64,000 nucleotides of DNA from Enoplosus armatus (Eukaryota; Chordata; Actinopteri; Centrarchiformes; Enoplosidae): assembly GCF_043641665.1 (NCBI RefSeq), contig NC_092200.1, forward strand, positions 20,346,227 through 20,410,226. Reading direction: 5' to 3'. A program made the translations under genes and the position numbers. Position 1 is the stretch's first letter; the number at the start of each line of letters is the position of its first letter. This document shows, piece after piece, positions 22,836 through 33,990 of this stretch. The notes under the pieces are model-generated. The model did no database searches and was not told the DNA's origin. It worked only from the letters and a program-made list of their open reading frames with translations.

Positions 22836-23445
22836 TGTGTGTATGTGAAAAGGTTGTAGTGGAGTGACCACATTGATTATTACAAGGAAGTCTGGAGCCT
22901 AAGTTCAAAACAGACTTCTCCCCTCTGCTCCCCATTCATGTGTGTTGAAGTTCATCGAGGTCATCGAATTTGGAAGTGCATTCCAAACCTGCAGATTTTG
23001 ATGTGTATGTCCCAGAGCTGTGATGTTGACACGTTGTTCCCCAGGTCACGGCCTTTCAGGAAATGTTTTGGGTTGCGGTCGAATAGTCTTTTTAGCTTAG
23101 GAAGGTTCCTAACTGAGTGAAATGACCTGGTATCTAGGTGGCAACCATGATAAAAGCTGGTCAAATTCTCTAAATGCTAAGGAAAGGTGCTTCAGTGATT
23201 CCTTTCTTATCTCTTAACATAGGTGCACTGGACCATCCTTTACGAAAGGAAAGGAGATAACGCCGTCCCACAATTTCTTGCAGCAGCAACGCACCATTCG
23301 GCCATTCATGAAAACACACGATCATGAACGACAAGGGACGAAGATCACCATGTAAATTAATGTTTCTCATTAAGCATTTGTCATCTCATGCCATAACTTG
23401 CTAATATGCTTATGTTTTGAGCTTTCAGCAATATGTTATACCAAT
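22836..23445. other. Unrecognised stretch between family B and a LINE end
   Basis: Short frames of 60-67 codons on both strands show no family resemblance. Possibly internal sequence of a transposon whose ends I cannot place. Confidence 0.35.
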
Positions 23446-23655
23446 AGGCAGAATCAGAAATACTTTATTGATCCCCGGGGGGAAATTGTACAGTACCAGT
23501 GCTCCCATTCAAGATTAGAAAGTAGCATAAATTTAGAGCTAAAGTATGTACAAAATATAAAAATAAGAAATAGAAAATAAAAAATAAAGATAAAAATATA
23601 CACATTTACAATATTTAAGTGAGAATAAAAGTTAAAAATATATACAATAACAATG

Positions 23656-23686
<31 letters not shown>

Positions 23687-24003
23687 TGCACTGTTGTGTA
23701 TGACATATATGTATTGCACTGGCACATTTAAAGAATAAATAATGAGGTAGTATATGAACAGGTGAAGTAGGTCCAGGTTTCCAGTCTGTTTCTTCTGAGT
23801 GTCAGTGACACTCAGAGGGAGGAGTTGAACAGTTTGATGGCCACAGGCAGGAATGATTTCCTGTGGCGCTCCGTTGTGCATTTGGGAGGAATGAGTGTCC
23901 CACTGAAGCTGCTCTTGTGCCTGACCAGCACGTCATGGAAAGGATGTGAAGCATTGTCCAAGATGCCCCACAGCTTGGACAGCATCCTCCTGTCATGATT
24001 TTG
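23446..24003 (-). mobile_element. Rex1/CR1-group LINE, 3' end
   Basis: Minus strand. The ORF2 C-terminus is visible near 23815-24003: LSKLWGILDNASHPFHDVLV, SFSGTLIPPKCTTER and RKSFLPVAIKLFNSS, a conserved LINE C-terminal pattern. It is followed by a 3'UTR and the reverse-complement tail around CAGAATCAGAAATACTTTAT at 23446. It differs from the LINE at 44553 and is probably a second subfamily. An (AT)n run at 23656-23680 lies in the UTR. Confidence 0.8.
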
Positions 24004-24180
24004 GGCGTATTGCTGGCCTTTAGGAATATCATTAATTAATTTTACTTCAGTCAAACTGGATCATCTCTTCAGTGGGAGAGAAATTCAGCCAAATCAGGTT
24101 GGGACTAAGTATATTTGTGTGTTGAAATGTTATAATAAATGGTTATGGTGAACTAAGCTAATTCTGATCTACAGGCAGGT

Positions 24181-24960
24181 GGTGAAGGAAATGGGGCTGG
24201 AGGGTCAGTCAACTGCCATGCAGGCCTCCAAGAAGTTTTAACAATTTAAAAAACAAACAAGTTCAACAAATCAAATGGCTGGGCATTGCGGTGGGCTAGT
24301 ATTAGTGGATATTATGTTGTACACTTACAACAGGTACTTGGCTGGATAAGTTATTGGCTACCCCAGCCTTCTATATGTAAATGTAATGTGCCTATTAATT
24401 AGTTATCTACACATTTGATTAACTTTTCAACATTAGAGGTGAAAGCAATTATGAGTAGCCACAAAGTTGAATGGCTAGTTATAGTTAAACTGTTTTCTTA
24501 TTGGTCACTGTGCATCCTACCCCAACTGCCCTTTCAGTAACATTTTGTTATCCACGTTGTCAGTAGGAGTTAAAGAATCCCCCCACCGGCACTGGTACAG
24601 ACAATGGTGAGGCATTAGCAGGTGAGGCACTTGGGGAAAGGCCGTCCATTCAGCCTCCCACCCTCATTGCCTCATGCCTGTGCCAAACTACAGCCAGTCT
24701 GCTGCTGGAGCCTTATCCTCTGGATCCTCCCTAATGCTTGGCACAGATAGTGAGGAGGAATCTGTACCCTCCACCTGCTCCCAGCCACCCACTAAAAGGC
24801 CAAGGAGGGGTGGGGGCATGTTGGGCTTCCTCAAACAGCAGGCAGAAAAGGAAGGATGCTGCTCTTTATGAACGAAATGAAAGAAAGAATCCTCAGCATT
24901 TTTGCTGAACTTGTGAAAAAAATAAATAAAAGAAACTATGAAATCCTGTTGTGTTAATTA
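24181..24960 (+). pseudogene. Myb/SANT-like gene remnant
   Basis: After the acceptor-like TCTACAG, a frame reads VVKEMGLEGQSTAMQASKKF and then a stop, where intact fish Myb/SANT-like proteins (also found beside PIF/Harbinger transposases) continue with W-x-NLKKKYK. About 330 bases later the family's next segment appears as LKNPPTGTGTDNGEALA, then PSIQPPTLIASC. A shifted frame then carries SEEESVPSTCSQPPTKRPRR and GGMLGFLKQQAEKEG. The tail FLSIFAELVKK-like sequence is broken by frameshift. The DNA-binding part has a stop, so the gene is dead as it stands. Its surroundings contain LINE and LTR insertions. Confidence 0.6.
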
Positions 24961-25050
24961 AAAGTCGTCAAATGTAGAATTTATCTTTGGGACTTTCGCT
25001 TTGGGAACTGTTAAGGTTGGAAAGTGCTATATAAGTGAAGTCCATGTACC

Positions 25051-25445
25051 ATTTTTAATCTTTAAAATGTAGAAATACATTTTTGAGAGCTTTTGGGAAG
25101 AACTGACAGCTTAAACTTTTACAGTAGGAAAAGTTAAGATATCCCTCATAGAAGCTCAAATGAACATTTGCTGGCTCTACTCTACCTATTCATCACTTTT
25201 TAATCTTTCAAATGTAGAAATTTGTTTTTGAGAGCTTTTGGGAAGAAATGACAGTGAAACTTTTACAGAAGGAAAAATAACTTATCCCTAAAGGAAGCTC
25301 AAAATGAACATCTGTTGGCTCTACAGTATGAAAGAAACTTAAATTGCACCATATTGTCCTTCACAATTATCGAATTCGATGAACATTTCCTCAAACATTG
25401 TTTCGAAGAGCTTGTGGGAAGAAATGACAGCTAAGAAATCAAACT
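25051..25445. repeat. Tandem repeat, about 145-bp unit, 2.3 copies
   Basis: TTTTTAATCTTT(A/C)AAATGTAG...TTTTTGAGAGCTTTTGGGAA occurs at 25051 and 25197. A partial third copy, GAAGAGCTTGTGGGAAGAAA, lies near 25404. Units carry substitutions and small indels. Confidence 0.75.
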
Positions 25446-25599
25446 ATATTTTCCTTCATGTTCATTCAGTTGTTTATTGTTCTCATTCATACGTTTGATA
25501 CTAAAAGGAATGACAGTGTTGATCATAGTGTTGAAATTATTCTTATCTCACCGAAACAAGGTCAATATGACCATCTGCTGTCTTTGTTAGCAAGATTGA

Positions 25600-25800
25600 A
25601 AAATAGAAAAGTAAATAAGTATACATATACCTACATATATGCACATACAAGCATATACATACATTCACACATATACACAAATATATATGCATACTCATAA
25701 AAACACATACACGCATACATACTTACCCCACTCATTCATACATACACACATAAAATAAATAAATAAATAATGACAAAATAAGAGAACAAAAAAGAAATGA
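25600..25800. repeat. Low-complexity CATA/AAAT tract
   Basis: Imperfect ATACAT-type runs followed by AAATAAATAAAT. Confidence 0.85.
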
Positions 25801-26104
25801 AAGAAAATATAAACAAAACATCAGTTATAAATGTCAGAAAACAATGTATACAATATCTTAGGAATGGCATGAGCATTTGTATATAGTCAGAGACATTATT
25901 TCACAATCTGGTTTCTATTTACTTTTACTTTCTCCAGTGCCTTGGACAAGGTGTCAATTGTATTTCCCTTTGCACCATTGGTTCGAGCTATAGATAGTTC
26001 CAGCGAGATGGTGTCTAGTGAACATAAATGTCTTCTCAAGGTGCACCAGCAATGCACCTGGATCAGCGACCACCGCCGTCTCCACCGGGGACATCGTACC
26101 ACTT

Positions 26105-26530
26105 CAGAATCAGAATCAGAATCAGAAACTATTTATTGCCAAGTAACATACTTTACAAGGAATTTGCCGTGGTCTGATGGTGCTACATTTTTTTAACATA
26201 TAACGTATAATCTGACAGACAACAAGCATGTAAAAATAAAGCTAAAAGAATAAGATAAGATAAATAAAAAACAGTGCAGTGACCAAAATAAAGTGTCCAG
26301 TATTGACCAGTAGGGGGTGCTTGCGTTAATGTAACGCAGGGGGGACAGGGTGGTGTACGTTAATATAATGTATAGCTTGTGTTTTTGTGTGTGTGTGTGG
26401 GGGGGGGGGATTGACTGCAGAGGGGAAGAAACTGTTTTTGTGGCGGGAGGTTTTGGTCCTGATGGACCGCAGCCTCCTGCCAGAGGGGAGGGGGTTAAAC
26501 AGATAATGTGCGGGGTGGGAGGGGTTGGAC
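26105..26530 (-). mobile_element. Rex1/CR1-group LINE, 3' end only
   Basis: Minus strand. Tail (CAGAATCAGAAT...) at 26105, then the 3'UTR in common with 37718-38150 (TTTATTGCCAAGTAACATAC, AAACAGTGCAGTGACCAAAA). It includes the last codons of ORF2 (KTSRHKNSFFPSAVN near 26410-26470) and stops abruptly near 26530: a 5'-truncated copy. Confidence 0.9.
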
Positions 26531-27423
26531 ATTACGCTTTCATACTCATGTAATCTAGCTAGCATGTTTTTAAATCTGTGTTGCGAAATTTAATTTTGAT
26601 CAAGGAGGCATAGTTGAGACAACACCAGCATTTTGATTTGATAAATTGCTAATTAACTTCAGTGCTAATCTTAAACAGAAAAAAAGGTTGATGAACCACC
26701 TGATAAGTTGTGTGATGTCAGAAATGTCAAAATTAGCACAAAATGGCCTTATTGGGAAGATCTCCTTTACATCTGACTGATCTGAAACACAACTAGGAGA
26801 GGAGAGGTGGGTCTGATGAATGAAAATATATTTCATGATGATATATATATATATATTATATATATATTTCAAAACTTTTTTTAGTTATTGTCTTGGAATA
26901 GGTTATAGCTCAGACATCAATTGTTATCTCACTGCAATGACTTATATGAACAATATCACATTTCATATGTTTTTTTTATCTAATAATTTTAGTTCTATTT
27001 CTGCTCATCTCAAAATCCAGATAAGGGTAATTATTTACTCTCAAAGGCCTACACTAAGCCATTGGTGTTGTTTGTGTGAGAAGGCGCGCGTGTGTGTATA
27101 TTGCCCCTGATGTTTTGGAGTATTATCCAACAGGGCATCTCTGCCATTGCATGTAGGATTTAATTCCCAACTCTCACTAGACCCTTACTTGAGTGATTGT
27201 GTGGATCAAATAATAGTATATATATGTGGGTAAATGAATATATTGAGTACTAAGTAGTTTATTTCTTCCTATATATATTTTCCTTTCTTTTGTTAATTTA
27301 TTCGTGTCATTCAGTGCACACAGTGTCACTTTCCCCAAGTGAAAGTAAGCTCCACCATCAGGAGACAGAAGGCATCAGTAAAGGGAGTGAAGATATAAAA
27401 AGCCAAAAGGACCACAATTCATC
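26531..27423. other. Noncoding stretch with an (AT)n run
   Basis: An AT-dinucleotide tract lies at 26838-26872. No genes or element ends recognised. Confidence 0.45.
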
Positions 27424-28140
27424 TGTCACAGTCTGCCTCTCTCCTCACCTCTGTCACCTCAGTAATTTTCCACTCACCTCTCCTCTGCTTCACCTGATTG
27501 CCAGCCACACCCACCTCTCAGCTACCTACTCCTGCAGCTGCTTGACATCAGGCAATCAGCCAGGTATTAAGGCTGCTCCTCTCCACTCACCTGTTGCCAG
27601 ATTGTTCTTTGTTCGTCATTCAAAACTCTCCAGCGTTTTTCGGACTCATCTCCCGGTTTCGACCCTGCTTGCCTCTGACCATCCTGCCTCGTCGCTTCCC
27701 CGGACATCACCTCAGCCTTCCGTCCCCGACCACGAGCTTCGCCTCTCCGTTCCTGCTTTCTGTCTGCCTCTCCCCTGGGCTGTTTGGTGATTCTCTGCAC
27801 AGCGTTAGTTCAGTCATCTTCTCCCCTGTGGCTTTCAGTGGATCAGAGACTCTCACAGTATCGCCACACACACCACCGTGTGCACATACTCGCCTGTTGT
27901 CTCCTCGCCTCTCTTCCAGCCTTCAGTCCTCCCTTCGTCTGCCCCTTCCTGGTGGTTCGGCTTCGGCTACAGGCTCCACTGGTTCCGGACCGACCGGCTC
28001 CCCGAGAGATTCTACTGCCGGGTTTCTCGTGGCTCCTCCTCTCCTCTCGGAACTGTGAGTACCAGAACTGTCCACCTGCCCTGTACTCTCCTCCACCCCG
28101 GTTCGGCTCAGCTGAGCTGAGCTCACGACGCGCCGCGTAG
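27424..28140 (+). mobile_element. Probable solo LTR (Ty3/gypsy-like)
   Basis: A C/T-rich island of about 700 bp starting TGTCACAGTCTG, strikingly different in composition from its AT-rich neighbours and with no internal retroviral genes beside it. Fish gypsy LTRs often start TGTCAC and have this composition. The long open frames here are low in complexity (Ser/Pro/Leu) in three frames at once, as expected from composition rather than coding. The right boundary is uncertain because no clean terminal CA with a target duplication was found. Confidence 0.45.
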
Positions 28141-28361
28141 CCTCTGGGGGGGATAACGGCCAGAAGCAAGACCTGCATTGTTTCCAGTTTTACCTGTCTG
28201 CATTATTCCCTGCACGTGCTGAAAATAAGTCATTACCAACCATACCTGCCTGTATCTGTGCTGCAATTGGGTCCCATACCTACCAGTTACATCATCTCAA
28301 TTTCAATTTGGATGTTTCAATTGCCAGCAGGCATTTATAAATGCTGTTATAATCGCCACCA

Positions 28362-29215
28362 GGGGTGTATTCCAGAAAGTTGGTTTAGTGAAAACAGAGT
28401 TGCTTAACCCTGAGATGAGGGGAAACTGCTTTCAGTCCCAAAAACGAATGACTTTAACACTAGGTCAGTTACTATGGTAACATACGTTGTGAACCCAACC
28501 TGCTTGCTGGCAGGTTTTCTTCAAACTGAGTTTGTTTCTCCTGTTGAGCCTGAAGGAGGTGTCTGACACGTTGTTTAATTTCCTCATTCATACATTTTGT
28601 TTAAGTGCATATCATTTGTATTTAAGTCTTTAGAAACATTCAAATTCCGGTTGGATATTAGTTTGTTACCCAAGGACTGTCTTTTAAAATAACAGCTTTT
28701 ATGATCAATCAGTCATCAATGTAAGGACAAAGACGGCAATCTCTGTCCTTGAATTAAAATATTACACATCCTGGATTCATCCTCGGCTCAGAATAAAGTC
28801 CATATCTTAACATTACGACTCTGACAACCTGACTGCAATGTCCACAATCAGTTCCCCTGCACTGAAACATTTACTGTAGGAATCACTATTTAAATAAAAC
28901 AAATCTGTATGAAGCTAGACACAAGACATTGATCAATGAATAAAACATTTTAATGTTGTGATAGGTCGTGCTGATGGAACATTCCTATTATAGTTGGCAT
29001 ATCATGTTGGAGATTGTGAGGATGATTGTGTTGTAGCTGAAGTGACTAAGATTTTAAAATTGGATTAAATGTAGTTTAAAAACTAATTTTCTAATATAGG
29101 CTGCGTACAGTCTTAATGTGAACATACCCAGAGTTGATTGGACTAACTCAGATCAGCTGTTCAGGAGAGTTTCCCATCTCAGGGTTCGTCAACTCAGAGT
29201 TCAGGGTCCACACTA
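28362..29215. mobile_element. Nonautonomous DNA transposon with decayed inverted ends
   Basis: The left end GGGTGTATTCCAGAAAG, with AACCCTGAGATGAGGGGAAA further in, resembles widespread fish MITEs. The right side has the inverse arrangement (GTTTCCCATCTCAGGGTT, AACTCAGAGTT). The right tip itself is decayed, so the limits are approximate. No transposase. Confidence 0.5.
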
Positions 29216-29253
29216 TGATGCACCTATCTCTCATTCATGCCTCCAGGATGTAT

Positions 29254-30175
29254 CTAATTTTGATATCTATATTCTCTCTGCTGTCTTTGACCCAAATTCC
29301 ATCTTGGGTTACTTCGTACAACTGTGGCCTGAACAGAGTTCCACCCGTGTTCCAGAAAATGCTGTACTAATGGTACAATGGTGTGTGTATTACTCCATTT
29401 CAAAATATTATGTCTGGGCCAAGCGCATATGGTTAAGATGGTGTTGCTGGTTTTACCCACATATTGTAAACCACATTGTTCACATGTTATTACATAGACA
29501 TAGTTTAGAGCCAGGACTTCCATAATGTTGTGTCTTGAAAACATTGTTGTTGTTTTGATTGCGCAACAAAGTCTGGTGCTTAAAAAAATCCCCATAACCC
29601 TTAGGTTTAGATAGTGGTATGACTTTAGCTTTGACTAAGACGTCTTGTAGATTTCTATTTTTCTGAAAGCTGCGATGATTCTGTGGTTCTGCAGCAGTTC
29701 ATTTCAGTTGTGAAATGTTTTTAATCACTCTGGCAAGTTTAACTGACACTGAGAGGTTTGGTCTGCTGACATATTTTAAAGCATTTTCTAAGAAAACCTA
29801 GAGTACCCTCTGGTGGTCAAAATCAAACAACACTTTAGTGGCCCGCTTAAAATCTTCCTGTGGATTGCATATTCTGTTAATTCTTAACAATTGTGATTTA
29901 ACCAGTCCAGCATAAGTGTGCTTAGGGTGGTAACTTGTTTTGTGGAGTAGAGCATGAGTGTCTGTCTCCTTGAAAAATACCTTAATGTCCAACCTGTGGG
30001 TTTCCCTTAAAAGTTAAAAGTCCAGAAACTCAGCCCAGCCAGACACAGTGGGTCTACCTGGGGGAATTTCATGCAGTTTGCTCCACTCAGCATGGTCTTC
30101 ATGAATTTTAGGTAACTTGTAAAATAATCTGGCTCTAGATTCAGAGCTCCCTGAAAGGTAGGTTGTTTTTTTTTT
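29254..30175 (-). pseudogene. Penelope-like element: RT C-terminal part and GIY-YIG domain
   Basis: Minus strand, reading from right to left. Near 30120-30020 a frame gives FYKLPKIHEDHAEW and IPPGRPTVSGWAEFLD, matching Penelope RT. Near 29992-29800 it gives TDTHALLHKTSYHPKHTYAG and LVKSQLLRINRIC, the thumb region. Near 29500-29254 it gives YVYVITCEQCGLQYVGKT, PLVQHFLEHGWNSVQAT and NPRWNLGQRQ, the GIY-YIG nuclease domain with its CxxC. Frame changes separate the pieces, so it is inactive. Penelope elements encode a telomerase-related RT fused to this nuclease. Confidence 0.82.
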
Positions 30176-30189
30176 TAAACTTCTATTGT

Positions 30190-30316
30190 ACTGTAGGTAA
30201 TACTGTTGTCCTCTGTAGAGCTGCTTCTTTGTCTGTCACATTTTACCTTTGTTCTTTCTTTAAAATTGTATTGGCAATGTTCTTTTGTTAAAGGTCTGCT
30301 TGGGTTAGGCAGGAGC
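30190..30316 (-). repeat. Diverged duplication within the Penelope region, copy 1
   Basis: TAATACTGTTGTCCTCTGTAGAGCT...TTCTTTAAAATTGTATTGGC...AGGCAGGAGCA matches 30480-30606 with many changes. Confidence 0.65.
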
Positions 30317-30479
30317 ATGTTTTTGGCTGTGGAGATAACAAAACAACCATCACAATTCTTAACATAACTATAGTTCTTATTTTGAGCATTTACCTCAGTT
30401 TTCTCCTTTGGGGTGCAACCTCCTCACTTGAACTGCTGTCCCAACCCTGCTGCATCTGCATCAGTGACACTATAATCTA

Positions 30480-30606
30480 TCGCGCTGTACATAATACTGT
30501 TCTCTGTAGAGCTTTTTTTCTTTCATCTTGACCTCACATTTTCTCTTTAAAATCGTGTTGAAAATGTTCTTCCACAAAAGGCACTTCTTTGGGTAGGCAA
30601 GAGCAC
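30480..30606 (-). repeat. Diverged duplication within the Penelope region, copy 2
   Basis: Partner of 30190-30316, about 290 bases apart. Confidence 0.65.
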
Positions 30607-30607
30607 G

Positions 30608-30890
30608 AAGTGATGCGGTCTGATGAGTCATCCTTCACCATGTTCTGGACAAGTGGATGAGTCCCCCCAAGAGAGTGCTACAGGCAATGCCTCTACACTG
30701 AGAGTGTCCCCTGGCCCTGGTCATGCTGAGTGGGGCATTTTCCACTTCCACTGCAAATCAATACAAAGTTATTCTGAGTGATCTTATAATGACACATTTC
30801 TATCCTGACGGTAGTGGTCTCTTCCAGGATGACAATGCTCCCATCCACAGGGCAGTAGGGCTCACTGAATGGTTTGATGAGGATTTTAGA
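30608..30890 (+). pseudogene. Tc1-like transposase fragment, second family
   Basis: Scattered frames give VMRSDESSFTMFWTSG (first catalytic D region) near 30612 and GLFQDDNAPIHRAVGLTEWF (second catalytic D region) near 30815. The sequence pattern is that of Tc1 transposases but not that of the Passport-like copy at 365. Stops and frameshifts in between; inactive. Confidence 0.7.
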
Positions 30891-31049
30891 GAGACAGCCC
30901 TCTCATTTACTATGAGGGAATATATAAAGCCATTTTTGTATATGTTCTCCCCAATTTTAGTGACATGCAAAGGATTTCAAATGCCTAACCCCATCCCCCA
31001 AGTCTGTTTACTACTGATTGAAAGTTGCTATAATTGTCTTTCTCTTGTC

Positions 31050-31304
31050 AAGGTGGAGGAGGACTCTGGCAAAGACTGGAATGGGCCAGATGAGCACAAA
31101 GCTACAGGACTTCCAATTCCACATGTTGTACTGCCTCGGAACCTCATTGCAGAGGAGACGGCAGGACTACCAAACCGGGATGTGTCCCTCATGGATGCAG
31201 TTGATGTTTACACTGCAACAGTTGAGCAATTGATGGACAAAAAAAGGATTCACATTTTATTGTTTACACAAAAAAAACTTGTGTGTGAATTGTTTTCAAC
31301 ATAG
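31050..31304 (+). pseudogene. Unidentified coding-like fragment
   Basis: After CTTGTCAAG the open frame continues from the Tc1 remnant for about 80 codons: VEEDSGKDWNGPDEHK, TGLPIPHVVLPRNLIAEE, DVSLMDAVDVYTATVEQLMD. Composition is protein-like (acidic, few rare residues) and unlike random AT-rich sequence. I do not recognise the family. It may be an exon of a lost gene or of another transposon. Confidence 0.35.
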
Positions 31305-32439
31305 TCAACTGTAAAATGAATCTGCATATTAGTTTGTATTTATGCATTTTTGGCCCAAAATATCAGACAAAAGAAAAGGCTGGTGACATATACTGGTGTG
31401 AAATACACTGAAGTAGAACCCAAACACCATTTGAAAACTGACTACACTATAACAATTCCTAATAATGACTTTATAAATGTCTCTTCTTGAAATTACACAC
31501 AAACTGGAAATTGAATGTCTTTTTCCCTTTCTGTTTACACAAACTGCATTTCACTGTGAATTACACTTAAGGCAAAATCCACATGCTACAATAAACATAT
31601 TGTAGGCTATTAACAACTCTTCAGAGCCTTACCATGTTTGTGTCCAACTGTTTGTCGGACAATTTTGATTGCAGTCACTTTAATTGAGGGTGACCAAAAA
31701 GTGGCACTAGAGGAAAGGTCATGATGTCACCAACGTTAACATAGTCCATCCTCTGAGTAGCGTGAACATGCTTTCCAAATTTCATAGCAATCCAACATAT
31801 ATATTTGGAGATGTAACATTTGATATTGTGGCCAGAAGAAATATTTTGATTCTGCACTATTTTTAGGTCCGCAATCAAATTTAAGCAAATTTATGGCATT
31901 GACCAACTTAACTCCTTGTGGGTGGTGCTACAGGAAAGGCAGTACTGTAGTCACTGAAATCATAGTCTATAAAAAAAGTGTTACTCTAGATGAATACATC
32001 AACCATCAGCTCAGAAGGCCCTTTACCATGTGAAAATCAATATTATGAGCTTTATCTTTAATGACTTTAAATTACGACTGGTGGTGCTAGAGGGAGTGTC
32101 ATGTAGATGTCAAAATTGCCACTTTCTAGACAAGTGATTTTAAAATTCTGGGTCCTAACAAAATGGTGGGTCCCAGCGTAGAGATGTGTCTGTATGTGTG
32201 GGAAGGCACTCTCAATAATCAGGGATAGAAATGTAAAAACCTTACAATGTAGTCATATCTGTACTAGTACTCTGGTACTCTGGGAGGCAGATTGAACCAT
32301 AACCAAGTCCAAGTCTCATTTCCAAACTGCAAATATCTTCAAATCATATCCTGCAAAAAAAATTACATAAAAACTAAATGCAAAAAATGAAGACATATTT
32401 TTTGTTTTTAAGGAATATTGTTATGGAGTTTTTTATCTT
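31305..32439. repeat. Unclassified repeat-like stretch with a recurring motif
   Basis: A motif like GTGG(C/T)(A/G)CTA(G/C)AGG(A/G)A, followed by GTCA, recurs at about 31700, 31922 and 32090. TTTCATAGCAATCCAACATA near 31780 matches a phrase common in dispersed fish repeats. No coding capacity. Confidence 0.4.
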
Positions 32440-32770
32440 CTTCCTTGGCCCTCTTGGGGTCAGAGTTAGGGGTCACTAGGATAGGAACTGAGCTCTGAGG
32501 CCAGCATTGGGTTAGCAGTAAATCTTAGTGCTGGAGACACTGTCTGCCTCACTTGAGAGCTTGCTTATAAAAGCAAGAGCCAGCTCGAGGCAGCTTTTTT
32601 TGGCTTCTTTTCCTTGAGTTTATTGGGGTTTTTTGGCTTTTAGCTTTTGGGCTTTTGCCTTTTTGGATTTTGGATTTACTTCTTTTTATAAATCTGGTAA
32701 CCATTTACTCTTTTTGGTAGCCACCCTCAGGTAAGAAGACTACTCTCCTTGAGATATGCCAACAGTAGAT
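32440..32770 (+). promoter_or_regulatory. Promoter-like or LTR-like segment with TATA box
   Basis: CTTATAAAAGCAAGAGCC near 32564 is a good TATA context. It is followed by a T-rich leader and a donor-like AGGTAAGAAG near 32730. The arrangement fits an LTR with a downstream splice donor or a host promoter; no gene follows that I can identify. Confidence 0.3.
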
Positions 32771-33459
32771 AATAATTTGGCCTTTTAATTAGTGAATGTT
32801 GATGATGGTTGCTATGTTTATATTGCAATGTACAACATGGAAGGACATGTGGAATGGATTCATTTTGGTTGTCTGATGTTTTGTTGCTGTTGTGTTATGT
32901 TTGGAGCTAAGGTGAAAGTTCTCTGAATGCTTGGGGCACAGGGTGGGTTTTCCAAATTAATCTCTAAATTATAAATTAGGGATTAGGGCTTCGAGGCGAT
33001 TCATTACAAAACCAGGCGAGTGTCCTCAGACCGCCAGAGTGGACCACCTCCAGTATTGATCCGTTCCTTCAGGATCTTGCTGGAGTACTACCAATCTCCA
33101 AACACCTACTGCACACAGATATTTCCATTGATATCCGGGTGTTGGCACATAGTCAATTATATAGGCCTGAAAGAAGAGATACCCTGGGAACGTAACTCGG
33201 TTTCCTAAACAGACTAAGGTGATCTTGCGTGTAGATTTTGGAAACCCGTCGAAAACCTAAGTGTTAGGTCGTAGAACAGCCATCACTCAGTGTTATATCC
33301 GCATTGGGTGGGGGTATCGGTTATAACATCTAGGAACCACTTCAATACACATATACATATATGTAGAGACCTAAGTTTGTGTCGCATGTCATTATAACAA
33401 AATTGTTTTTAGATTATCACACACACACAAAATGTGCCCCTTTTCAAAACCCCTCCCTT
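32771..33459. other. Unrecognised stretch, possibly interior of family B
   Basis: No family resemblance found. It directly precedes the recognisable part of family B copy 3. Confidence 0.3.
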
Positions 33460-33763
33460 TCTCTCAGGAGGAGACATATATCTTACGTTCCTGAGGTACA
33501 AGGAATGCTGACATGTGGCTATTTTACTATTTCATTTACTGTGTCTTACTCATTTCAGGTGTTGTGCATATATGAACTCAAAAGGCATATATACAGACAT
33601 ACTTGGTAAATATGTTTATAATAACATGTTGTATAAAATTACCATTTCTACAGTTAACCTGGTTAAGTCTTTTATATAAAGTGTTTGGTGCCTTTCAACA
33701 ACTGAGTACCTTTTAACATGGAAGCATTAGACATGTAATCCGCCCCGTCCGGGACGAGTGGGC

Positions 33764-33875
33764 CGCTGGCCTGTTCACCTGGAGACATGCTGTTGGCCCT
33801 GCCTTTCCTCTCATATTTCATGCTTAGACACGAAAGGCAGGGCCAAGAGGAGGTCTCCGGGTGAATGGGCCAGCG
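33764..33875. repeat. Long hairpin: two 44-base arms, 24-base loop
   Basis: The left arm 33764-33807 begins CGCTGGCC and ends GGCCCTGCCTTTC. The right arm 33832-33875 begins GAAAGGCAGGGCC and ends GGCCAGCG. 38 of 44 positions pair, and two of the mismatches would be wobble-tolerant in RNA. Unusually GC-rich for the region. It could be a small palindromic element or a transcribed stem-loop. Confidence 0.85.
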
Positions 33876-33990
33876 TTTCCCTCCTCCCTTTCAGCGCGAC
33901 TTCTCCCCTGGCCATCTGAACCACCAGGTGAAACTTGCTATGCTATAAATTACTAAACCTAATTTAGCATTTGCTCAAGAGTACAACAAC

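Noticed and set aside
27290..28140. Long overlapping open frames (up to 166 codons) as a host gene
   Set aside because: Three frames and both strands are open at once because of C/T-rich composition; the residues are almost all Ser, Pro, Leu and His, and no domain is visible. Treated as an LTR-like island.
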